Positions 1 to 5,076 of a stretch of DNA of 6,609 bases are shown one piece after another. Each line of letters starts with the position of its first letter. Positions within the stretch are counted from its first letter, which is position 1. Below the pieces are notes generated by a model, which was not told the DNA's origin, ran no database searches, and was given only the letters and a program-made list of their open reading frames with translations. The DNA is from Parafilimonas sp. (GTDB lineage: Bacteria > Bacteroidota > Bacteroidia > Chitinophagales > Chitinophagaceae). Location of the stretch: NCBI GenBank assembly GCA_023251275.1, contig JAHEZC010000150.1, positions 1 to 6,609 of the forward strand. The letters run 5' to 3'. Position numbers and translations under genes: made by a program.

Positions 1-1269
1 TTTCTTTTCATCCCATTTAGGTCGAATAGCAGCAGTGTCAATATTTTCAGGCATTGCAAAAAAGAAGGATGCCTGCTGCAAAAAATAGTGCAGTAATACA
101 CAACGCTCCTTCACAAGTTCAATTACTTTATCCAGTTTTGTATCATCATCAATCACAATATTATTTTTTTCAAACACATCTTTAACCTTAAATCTTAAAC
201 CTTCGACCTCAAACTTCTTTATCCATTCATGATTGAACCATTTTGCTTTTTCATAATCAAATTTCGCCCCGCCTTTATGCACACGCTCCATAGAAAATTT
301 TTCGACCAATTCATCCAAAGAAAAAATTTCCTGGTCAGTGCCCTCATTCCAGCCAAGCATGGCAAGCATGTTGACAAATGCTTCGGGCAAAAACCCTTTT
401 TCGCGAAAACCTTCTGCAAATTCACCTGTACGCGGGTCTGTCCAGTTCATCGCAAATACAGGAAAGCCAAGCCTATCCCCATCACGCTTACTGAGTTTAC
501 CCTTGCCATCAGGTTTTAATATTAAAGGAAGGTGCGCCCATTGCGGCATATTCTCCAAACCAAATAAATATTTCCAAAGCAATACATGCACAGGTGCGGA
601 AGGCAACCATTCTTCACCGCGGAATGCATGCGTTATCTCCATCAAATGATCATCCACTACCACTGCAAGATGATAGGTAGGCATGCCATCTGCCTTCAGC
701 AATACCTTATCATCTGATTGTGATGAATTAAAGCTGACTTCACCCCGTATCATGTCTGTGAATTTCACTTCTTCGTTCACGGGCATTTTTATACGGATAA
801 CATGCGGCACATTTTCATTCAATAATTTCTGTGTCTCACTATCGCTGATGGTAAGCGAATTTCTCATTCTTTCTCTTGACAAATGATCATATTGAAAATT
901 GGGTATTTCTTTCCGTTTTACTTCCAGCTCTTCCGGCGTGTCAAATGCATAATAAGCATGGCCATCTTTCACCAATTGCTCCGCATATTGCCGGTATATT
1001 TCTTTTCTTTCACTTTGCCTGTATGGCGCGTAATGGCCTCCAGCTATGGGGCTTTCATCCGGCTCAAGTCCGCACCAGCGTAATGTTTCAAAGATGTATT
1101 CTTCTGCCCCCGTCACAAAGCGTGACTGGTCTGTGTCTTCAATGCGGAGCACAAAATCGCCTCCATGATGTTTTGCAAATAAATAATTATATAATGCCGT
1201 TCTTACGCCACCTAAATGCAAGGCACCTGTCGGCGATGGTGCAAAACGCACTCTTACTCTTTTATCCAT
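1..1269 (-). CDS. gltX: Glutamate--tRNA ligase (GluRS), C-terminus cut by window edge
   Basis: Class I aminoacyl-tRNA synthetase that charges tRNA-Glu with glutamate in the cytoplasm. The frame is open from the ATG at 1269-1267 to base 1, giving 423 codons. Typical GluRS has about 470-510 residues, so the last part of the anticodon-binding region is missing. The N-terminus reads MDKRVRVRFAPSPTGALHLGG, the GluRS signature with the HIGH-type motif at H18-L-G-G21. The KMSKR-type loop is KLSKR at residues 258-262, followed by DG. This ATG is chosen because the catalytic motif starts only a few residues later. The Cys-x-Cys of the E. coli zinc (SWIM) site is absent: the equivalent stretch around 104-110 reads HAYYAFD, so a zinc-free form is likely. 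A Bacteroidota-type promoter sits almost on the start codon. The family assignment is secure; discriminating versus non-discriminating specificity cannot be told from this. Confidence 0.97.
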   Translation of the reverse strand, partial: MDKRVRVRFAPSPTGALHLGGVRTALYNYLFAKHHGGDFVLRIEDTDQSRFVTGAEEYIFETLRWCGLEPDESPIAGGHYAPYRQSERKEIYRQYAEQLVKDGHAYYAFDTPEELEVKRKEIPNFQYDHLSRERMRNSLTISDSETQKLLNENVPHVIRIKMPVNEEVKFTDMIRGEVSFNSSQSDDKVLLKADGMPTYHLAVVVDDHLMEITHAFRGEEWLPSAPVHVLLWKYLFGLENMPQWAHLPLILKPDGKGKLSKRDGDRLGFPVFAMNWTDPRTGEFAEGFREKGFLPEAFVNMLAMLGWNEGTDQEIFSLDELVEKFSMERVHKGGAKFDYEKAKWFNHEWIKKFEVEGLRFKVKDVFEKNNIVIDDDTKLDKVIELVKERCVLLHYFLQQASFFFAMPENIDTAAIRPKWDEKK

Positions 1270-1275
1270 AGGCAG

Positions 1276-1308
1276 CAAAGATACAGGGAGAGTAAAGAAT
1301 AATGCAAT
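1276..1308 (-). promoter_or_regulatory. gltX promoter, Bacteroidota TTTG/TAnnTTTG type
   Basis: On the minus strand an exact -7 element TATCTTTG lies at 1283-1276. A -33-like ATTG (one mismatch to TTTG) lies 21 nt upstream at 1308-1305. Only six bases separate the -7 element from the gltX ATG, so the transcript should be leaderless or nearly so. The match to the known Bacteroidota consensus is seen; the transcription start is inferred. Confidence 0.6.
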
Positions 1309-1352
1309 GAAGGAGGGATAGTAAAGTGTGAAGTTTGAAGTGCGAATATTCA

Positions 1353-1383
1353 AGGATGACAACCTTCGGGAGGTTACCATCCT
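1353..1383. other. Two-tier hairpin between gltX and the small gene
   Basis: AGGATG (1353-1358) pairs with CATCCT (1378-1383). Inside it AACCT (1361-1365) pairs with AGGTT (1371-1375) around the loop TCGGG. The two helices are separated by a symmetric AC/AC internal loop, giving 11 base pairs in 31 nt. It lies 48 nt upstream of the 53-aa gene. No T-tract follows on either strand, so it is a poor intrinsic terminator. It may be a leader element of the small gene or one copy of a dispersed palindromic repeat; the window holds no second copy. Confidence 0.5.
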
Positions 1384-1420
1384 ATCCATCAAATTATCGA
1401 ACTTCGCCAGACAATTATTA

Positions 1421-1427
1421 AAAGGAG
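1421..1427 (+). promoter_or_regulatory. Strong Shine-Dalgarno sequence for the 53-aa gene
   Basis: AAAGGAG ends four bases before the ATG at 1432. It is the only clear anti-16S-complementary site noticed ahead of a gene here, and it fixes the start codon of this short reading frame. Bacteroidota genes usually lack such a site, so its presence supports real translation. Confidence 0.7.
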
Positions 1428-1431
1428 TAAA

Positions 1432-1593
1432 ATGAAAATCAATAAGGCGTGGCATGAAAAAAATGTAATGCCGAAAAATCCAGGTTTCGAACAAAGAGTG
1501 AAATGGCACCTCGAACATCAGAAGCATTGTACATGCCGGCCTATTCCCGGTAAACTTGCAGAAGAAATGAAAAAGAAAGGCATTAAGTTCTGA
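1432..1593 (+). CDS. Small conserved-type protein, 53 aa, Cys-x-Cys and Trp/His-rich
   Basis: This short gene encodes 53 residues, starting MKINKAWHEKNVMPKNP and ending KKKGIKF. The centre reads KWHLEHQKHCTCRPIP, with C33-x-C35 followed by a proline-containing turn, then a lysine-rich helix-like tail. It resembles, from memory, a widespread family of small uncharacterised bacterial proteins with an N-terminal W-H/MPKNP block and a WHLEH...C-x-C-RPIP core; no function is established that I know of. There is no signal peptide or membrane segment, so it is presumably cytoplasmic and basic. The clustered His and Cys residues (H26, H29, H32, C33, C35) could bind a metal, but that is inference. A strong Shine-Dalgarno supports the start. 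It lies between divergent gltX and co-directional tyrS, 222 bp upstream of tyrS, so co-transcription is possible but not shown. Confidence 0.8.
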   Translation: MKINKAWHEKNVMPKNPGFEQRVKWHLEHQKHCTCRPIPGKLAEEMKKKGIKF

Positions 1594-1764
1594 AAATGGG
1601 TCAATGATTCAAAGCATGAATAGTTATTTGCCAAAACCTGCACTTCCATTCTTAATATCAGAAGCGTAAAATCCGACAATTTATCCCGTTAGCTATTTTG
1701 TTTTTTGAATCCATGTTTTAAGATTTCGTCCCGCAAATAAAAGGAAACGGCTACATTATTTTAT

Positions 1765-1799
1765 TTTGAATAATTTGAAATATGAACTGATTAAATTTA
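1765..1799 (+). promoter_or_regulatory. Possible tyrS promoter
   Basis: A -7-like TAAATTTA (1792-1799, final G replaced by A) lies 16 nt before the tyrS ATG. The nearest suitable TTTG (1765-1768) is 23 nt upstream of it, slightly longer than the usual spacing. In this A/T-rich stretch chance matches are easy, so the call is weak. I see nothing else convincing in the 1594-1815 gap: no terminator, T-box or riboswitch core. Confidence 0.3.
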
Positions 1800-1815
1800 C
1801 CGAAATTTTTTGCTG

Positions 1816-3093
1816 ATGAATTTGATTGAGGAATTACGCTGGCGTGGCTTAATACAGGACATAGTGCCCGGAACAGAAGAACAGCTAAATAAAGAAATGA
1901 CTGCCGGATATATCGGCTTTGATCCTACTGCCGATAGTCTTCATATAGGAAGCCTCGTACCTATTTTACTTCTTGTGCATTTACAGAAGGCAGGCCATAA
2001 ACCTTTTGCTTTAGTAGGAGGTGCTACAGGCATGGTGGGTGACCCGAGCGGGAAAAATGAGGAACGAAACCTGTTAAGCGAAGAAATCCTCAAACATAAT
2101 GAGGAAGGTGTAAAAAAACAGTTGGGAAAATTTCTTGATTTTGATGAAAGCAAGCCTAACTGTGCGGTAATGGTAAACAATTATGACTGGTTTAAGGACA
2201 TGCATTTTCTTACATTCATCCGCGACGTAGGCAAACACATCACAGTGAGTTATATGATGGCCAAAGAGAGCGTGAAAAAAAGAATTGAAAGTGAAGCAGG
2301 CATCAGCTTTACAGAATTTACCTACCAGTTGATCCAGGGTTATGATTTTTACTGGCTCTATATGCATCACAACTGCAAACTGCAGATGGGTGGAAGCGAT
2401 CAATGGGGAAATATCACTACCGGCACAGAACTGATCCGCCGTATCGGGGGTGGTGAAGCTTATGCCTTTACCTGTCCTTTGCTGACGAAATCCGATGGGG
2501 GAAAATTCGGCAAAACAGAAAAAGGAAATCTATGGCTTGATTCTGAAAAAACTTCCCCTTATCAATTTTACCAGTTCTGGCTGAATGCTGCCGATGATGA
2601 TGCAAAGAAATGGATCATGATATTTACTTTTTTATCAAGGGCAGAAATTGATGAACTGATTGCAGCACAGAATAGTGACCCATCGCAACGCCTGCTGCAA
2701 AAGAAGCTTGCAAAAGAAATTACCATCTTTGTACATGGCGAAGACGAATACAATAAAGCACTTGAAACAACAGAAAAACTGTTTGCAGCACATACTTCTT
2801 CTCCGGAAGACCTGAGTGAAGACGATCTGGAAAATATGGAAGGCGTCCTGAAAGTTGAATGTGATTTGTCGAGGCTGAATGAAGGGATTGATATTATTTC
2901 TTTCCTGGCAGAAACCGGCATATTCCCCAGCAAAGGCGAGGCCAGAAAAATGATTCAAAACGGAGGCGTAAGCCTGAACAGGAACAAAATAACTGATATT
3001 GCAGTGAAACTTAACGGGTCTTTGCTTCTGCATAACAGGTATATTTTAATTCAAAAAGGGAAAAAGAATTTTTACCTCGTAAAAGCCCTGTAA
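1816..3093 (+). CDS. tyrS: Tyrosine--tRNA ligase (TyrRS)
   Basis: Complete 425-residue class I synthetase that attaches tyrosine to tRNA-Tyr. The catalytic domain has the tyrosine pocket Y32-I-G-F-D36 followed by PTADSLHIG, with the HIGH-type motif as H43-I-G-S46. It also has QLIQGYDF (171-178), QMGGSDQWGNI (190-200) and the KMSKS-type loop KFGKT (230-234), the form of the E. coli-like bacterial TyrRS group. A C-terminal S4-like RNA-binding domain spans about 362-422 (GIFPSKGEARKMIQNGG). Length is normal. A TTG at 1810 is in frame two codons earlier, but ATG 1816 gives the usual family N-terminus, MNLIEEL. No Shine-Dalgarno is present, as expected for Bacteroidota. No T-box or other tRNA-sensing leader is visible. 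Confidence 0.97.
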   Translation: MNLIEELRWRGLIQDIVPGTEEQLNKEMTAGYIGFDPTADSLHIGSLVPILLLVHLQKAGHKPFALVGGATGMVGDPSGKNEERNLLSEEILKHNEEGVKKQLGKFLDFDESKPNCAVMVNNYDWFKDMHFLTFIRDVGKHITVSYMMAKESVKKRIESEAGISFTEFTYQLIQGYDFYWLYMHHNCKLQMGGSDQWGNITTGTELIRRIGGGEAYAFTCPLLTKSDGGKFGKTEKGNLWLDSEKTSPYQFYQFWLNAADDDAKKWIMIFTFLSRAEIDELIAAQNSDPSQRLLQKKLAKEITIFVHGEDEYNKALETTEKLFAAHTSSPEDLSEDDLENMEGVLKVECDLSRLNEGIDIISFLAETGIFPSKGEARKMIQNGGVSLNRNKITDIAVKLNGSLLLHNRYILIQKGKKNFYLVKAL

Positions 3094-3098
3094 TCTGT

Positions 3099-3114
3099 AT
3101 GTGGATAACCACGT
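3099..3114 (+). other. Short hairpin just after tyrS
   Basis: GTGG (3101-3104) pairs with CCAC (3109-3112) around the loop ATAA. A U-G and an A-U pair extend the stem to six pairs. It starts six bases after the tyrS stop. No T-run follows, so it is at best a weak terminator or 3'-end stabiliser. It overlaps the DnaA-box match at 3100-3108, and the inverted symmetry may simply come from that site. Confidence 0.3.
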
Positions 3115-3151
3115 GAATAACACTGCATTTAACTGTAAAACGGGTGCATAA
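3100..3151 (+). promoter_or_regulatory. DnaA-box match with two degenerate neighbours
   Basis: TGTGGATAA at 3100-3108 is the exact reverse complement of the DnaA box TTATCCACA. Two more nonamers of the pattern xGTGxATAA follow in the same orientation: CGTGAATAA (3112-3120) and GGTGCATAA (3143-3151), each two mismatches from the first. A/T-rich DNA follows at about 3151-3169. This could be a DnaA-regulated site upstream of the candidate RNA promoter, a DnaA-titration site or part of a replication origin. One perfect nonamer alone could be chance. Confidence 0.35.
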
Positions 3152-3166
3152 CAAACACTAAAAAAA

Positions 3167-3199
3167 TTTGGAAAACGGGGTATCGGGAATGTATCTTTA
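3167..3199 (+). promoter_or_regulatory. Promoter upstream of candidate structured RNA
   Basis: A perfect -33 element TTTG (3167-3170) and the -7 element TATCTTTA (3192-3199, one mismatch to TAnnTTTG) are separated by 21 nt, the same spacing as the gltX promoter elements. Transcription would begin near 3203-3207, immediately before the first base of the UUGAGG helix strand at 3208. No long reading frame follows, which points to a non-coding transcript. Confidence 0.55.
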
Positions 3200-3204
3200 T
3201 TTTA

Positions 3205-3370
3205 CAATTGAGGCGCAGGAAATCCTTCAACAAGATGGAACGCAAATCAAGGGGTTGCGGAAGTCCCTCAAAAGACGGAAACAACGCGAAAGCATCGGGT
3301 TAGTAAGTGTATAAGTCTGAGCAATCAGGCAAATATATGGATACGACACTTGGTGCTTTCTTTTTTATTT
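3205..3370 (+). ncRNA. Candidate structured non-coding RNA, about 160 nt
   Basis: The stretch has its own promoter, nested complementary segments and a U-rich end, and the next gene has a separate -7 element downstream. The 3' domain is a rod. GAAAGCA (3288-3294) pairs with TGCTTTC (3354-3360), AAGTGT (3305-3310) pairs with ACACTT (3346-3351), and GTCTGA (3315-3320) pairs with TCAGGC (3325-3330) around a GNRA tetraloop GCAA. In the 5' domain TTGAGG (3208-3213) can pair with CCTCAA (3266-3271), enclosing CGCAA/TTGCG (3241-3245 with 3255-3259). A T-rich tract (3357-3370) follows the outermost 3' helix. I do not recognise a known riboswitch, SRP RNA, RNase P RNA or tmRNA core. A rod with internal loops could fit a 6S-like RNA such as the Bacteroidota 6S-Flavo class, but I cannot confirm this. 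A 22-codon frame at 3235-3303 lies inside. Ends are approximate. Confidence 0.5.
3288..3370 (+). terminator. Possible intrinsic terminator of the candidate RNA
   Basis: The seven-pair helix GAAAGCA/TGCTTTC closes the 3' domain and runs directly into TTTCTTTTTTATTTAT. The hairpin is long (about 73 nt with internal loops) compared with classic terminators, and its outer helix is only moderately stable, so termination efficiency is uncertain. Confidence 0.4.
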
Positions 3371-3402
3371 ATAGTTAACCTGTCTCTCACCCCTCCCTCA
3401 AT

Positions 3403-3410
3403 TATCTTTA
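3403..3410 (+). promoter_or_regulatory. -7 element for the alpha/beta hydrolase gene
   Basis: TATCTTTA, the same octamer as in the promoter of the upstream candidate RNA, ends 19 nt before the hydrolase ATG. No good TTTG is found 19-21 nt upstream, so only the -7 part is supported. It implies a short leader of roughly 10-15 nt and transcription independent of the upstream RNA. Confidence 0.4.
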
Positions 3411-3429
3411 CATTAGCCATCAAAGTTTC

Positions 3430-4086
3430 ATGCACGTATATTTTATTTCAGGCCTTGGCGCGGATAAAAGAACATTTCAATTTCTTGATCTTTCCTGGTG
3501 CAACCCGGTATTTACAGAATGGCCGGAACCACAGGAAGCTGAAACTTTAGCCCGGTATGCTTTAAGACTGAAGGAAACTATCCCGGAAGAAAAACCGGTT
3601 ATAGTGGGTTTATCGTTTGGCGGTATGCTTGCGACCGAAATTGCGAAAGCCTGTAACCAGTCAAATGCAATAATAATATCAGGTGCAAAAACATTTAAAG
3701 AAATTCCCCCGGTGTACAGGGCAGGGAAATATTTCCCGGTGTACAGATGGCTGCCGCACAAGTTCATAAAAAATATTAATAAAGATTCGGAATGGTTTTT
3801 CGGTATCAAAAGCACTGCTGTGAGAAAATTATTCAAAACTATAATCGAAGAAACCAATCTGAATTTTACAGAATGGGCTATTGATGCTATACTCAACTGG
3901 AAAAATGAAATAATTCCTCCCAACATTACCCACATTCACGGTACTGCAGACCGGATTTTACCTTATAAGTATGTAAAAGCGGATTATGCAATTGCTGGTG
4001 GCGGGCACTTAATGGTCATGGAAAATGCTACAGAAATTTCCCGGCTTTTGAAAAAGATAATTCTGAACGATCAGGGAGAAAAATGA
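3430..4086 (+). CDS. Small alpha/beta-hydrolase, substrate unknown
   Basis: A 218-residue single-domain alpha/beta hydrolase. The N-terminal strand and oxyanion loop read VYFISGLGAD (3-12). The nucleophile elbow is G60-L-S62-F-G-G. The acid is probably D174 in HIHGTADRILP, and the catalytic histidine is H193 in GGGHLMVMEN. All three triad residues are in the expected order and spacing, so it should be an active serine hydrolase. Residues about 87-160 form a short aromatic- and lysine-rich cap that would set substrate choice. There is no signal peptide, so it is probably cytoplasmic. It resembles the short carboxylesterase-like hydrolases common in Bacteroidota, and nothing in the neighbourhood reveals its substrate. 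A TATCTTTA element precedes it and no Shine-Dalgarno is seen. It converges on the acetyltransferase gene with only 3 bp between the stop codons. Confidence 0.88.
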   Translation: MHVYFISGLGADKRTFQFLDLSWCNPVFTEWPEPQEAETLARYALRLKETIPEEKPVIVGLSFGGMLATEIAKACNQSNAIIISGAKTFKEIPPVYRAGKYFPVYRWLPHKFIKNINKDSEWFFGIKSTAVRKLFKTIIEETNLNFTEWAIDAILNWKNEIIPPNITHIHGTADRILPYKYVKADYAIAGGGHLMVMENATEISRLLKKIILNDQGEK

Positions 4087-4089
4087 TTT

Positions 4090-4605
4090 CTATTTCAACT
4101 CCTTTTTCATCAGCCAGTCGGTTTGCTCATCGGCGCCCAGCCGGAATATCTGTTCGCCAAAAATCTCAAATCCTGCTTTCTCATAAAAGCGAATGGCACT
4201 AAGGTTTTTTTTCCATACTCCTAACCATATCACTTCATAGTGCATTTCCTTAGCTTTTTCTTCACAAGAAGTCATTAAAGCATACCCGATCTTCAATCCA
4301 TGGAACTGCTGCAGTACATAAATTCGTTCAATTTCAATTTGTTTTTTTTCCGCTAACTCCGGTTGCTTTTTTGCAGTTCTCATTTTAGCAAATCCTGTTG
4401 CAACATCATCCCCAACTGCAATAAGAAAAATTGATCTTTCTTCTTCAAATTCCTGAAACAATTTTTCATCGGTGTAATACGTATTTACGTATTGCAGCAT
4501 ATCTTCAGCACTGTTGTAAGCGGCATAGGTTTCATAAAAAGTTTGCCTGCCCAACATGCATATCAATGGGATATCATTTACTGTGGCTATTCGAACAGAA
4601 ATCAA
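4090..4605 (-). CDS. GNAT-family N-acetyltransferase, TTG start
   Basis: A 171-residue protein of the GNAT fold, which moves an acetyl group from acetyl-CoA to an amine. Strand 1 is ISVRIATVNDIPLI. The acetyl-CoA pyrophosphate-binding motif A follows strand 4: IERIYVLQQFHGLKIGYALM (92-111), with Q100-x-x-G103-x-x-I-G107. Motif B has N134 and SAIRFYEKAGFEIFG (136-150) with Y141, the usual general-acid position. The substrate is unknown; the protein is of the general type related to spermidine or protein-N-terminal acetyltransferases. The only start giving a full first strand is TTG at 4605. The first in-frame ATG (4559) would delete strand 1, and an in-frame TAA lies five codons upstream of the TTG. 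It begins 22 bp after the stop of the HMA-like gene on the same strand, so the two are probably co-transcribed. Confidence 0.88.
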   Translation of the reverse strand: MISVRIATVNDIPLICMLGRQTFYETYAAYNSAEDMLQYVNTYYTDEKLFQEFEEERSIFLIAVGDDVATGFAKMRTAKKQPELAEKKQIEIERIYVLQQFHGLKIGYALMTSCEEKAKEMHYEVIWLGVWKKNLSAIRFYEKAGFEIFGEQIFRLGADEQTDWLMKKELK

Positions 4606-4627
4606 GGAAGTAAATATTTATCAATCA

Positions 4628-5035
4628 TTATTCAGGCGGAATATTGCAGGGCTTGCCTTTTTGCGGTCCGCCCCCATCTTCTGCACGTTTACACAAAGGC
4701 GGAAGTTTTTTATAACTATCCTCTTCAGCTTTGGAACTATCGGCATCAAAACCGGCATTGTTAATGGCAGTTCGCAGATAGTCAGGTGAAATTCTGTCAG
4801 GCACATATTGAATCCGGATGGTACCGGCATTCATGTTTATAGTCCATTTTATAATTCCTGCATCATCGTTAGGCCCTTTTTCCCTTAAAAGATAATTTTC
4901 GAATCGATCTTTACACACCCAGCATTTTAATTGTGGTACGCTTAAAGTTACCCATTGTGGTTTCTGCTGCATTATCTGCGAACGTGCAGCAATGCATGCT
5001 GCAAACAATAATGCCGTAACCAGGAATTTTTTCAT
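4628..5035 (-). CDS. Exported heavy-metal-associated (HMA-like) domain protein
   Basis: A 135-residue protein with a signal peptide, MKKFLVTALLFAACIAARSQ (1-20), whose probable cleavage before Q20 is typical for Bacteroidota. The mature part (about 28-100) resembles a ferredoxin-like HMA domain: a first strand WVTLSVPQL, a CxxC loop C38-W-V-C41, a helix KDRFENYLL, strands around IIKWTINM and GTIRIQYVP, and a second helix DYLRTAINNAGFDAD. HMA domains bind Cu(I), Zn or similar ions through the two cysteines. The usual GMTC lead-in is replaced by QLKC, so binding is inferred. The tail has two further cysteines (C115, C130) and a Gly/Lys-rich end. An upstream in-frame ATG at 5065 would add ten basic residues before the signal peptide, so ATG 5035 is preferred. 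A weak TTTG / TAATTTTT pair (5066-5063, 5045-5038) precedes it. It lies 41 bp downstream of pyrE and 22 bp before the acetyltransferase gene. Confidence 0.82.
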   Translation of the reverse strand: MKKFLVTALLFAACIAARSQIMQQKPQWVTLSVPQLKCWVCKDRFENYLLREKGPNDDAGIIKWTINMNAGTIRIQYVPDRISPDYLRTAINNAGFDADSSKAEEDSYKKLPPLCKRAEDGGGPQKGKPCNIPPE

Positions 5036-5076
5036 GTAAAAATTATTATAGCGTTTTCTATGCAAAACTATTCAGT

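Noticed and set aside
876..1271. 131-codon plus-strand frame opposite gltX
   Set aside because: It is entirely antisense to the conserved N-terminal catalytic region of GluRS and has no recognisable domain; it is a shadow of that gene.
1603..1617. ATTCA/TGAAT mini-hairpin after the 53-aa gene
   Set aside because: Only five A/T-rich pairs and no T-tract; expected by chance in this composition.
1810..1815. TTG two codons upstream as tyrS start
   Set aside because: ATG at 1816 gives the typical TyrRS N-terminus and is the stronger start codon; no Shine-Dalgarno favours the TTG.
2635..3033. 132-codon minus-strand frame opposite tyrS
   Set aside because: It lies wholly inside the complete TyrRS gene and shows no domain or translation signal; other antisense frames within tyrS are rejected for the same reason.
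3205..3370. Riboswitch controlling the hydrolase
   Set aside because: I see no TPP, cobalamin, SAM, purine or c-di-GMP core, and the hydrolase has its own -7 element (3403-3410) downstream of the U-tract; an independent RNA fits better.
3350..3550. 66-codon plus-strand frame overlapping the hydrolase start
   Set aside because: It crosses the U-rich end of the candidate RNA and then runs out of frame through the hydrolase gene; no ribosome-binding site or recognisable domain.
3477..3935. 152-codon minus-strand frame opposite the hydrolase
   Set aside because: The plus-strand frame carries the complete Ser-Asp-His triad with proper spacing, and the antisense product has no recognisable family.
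5036..5065. Upstream ATG (5065) as start of the HMA-like protein
   Set aside because: It would put ten mostly basic residues before a standard signal peptide; ATG 5035 begins the signal peptide directly.
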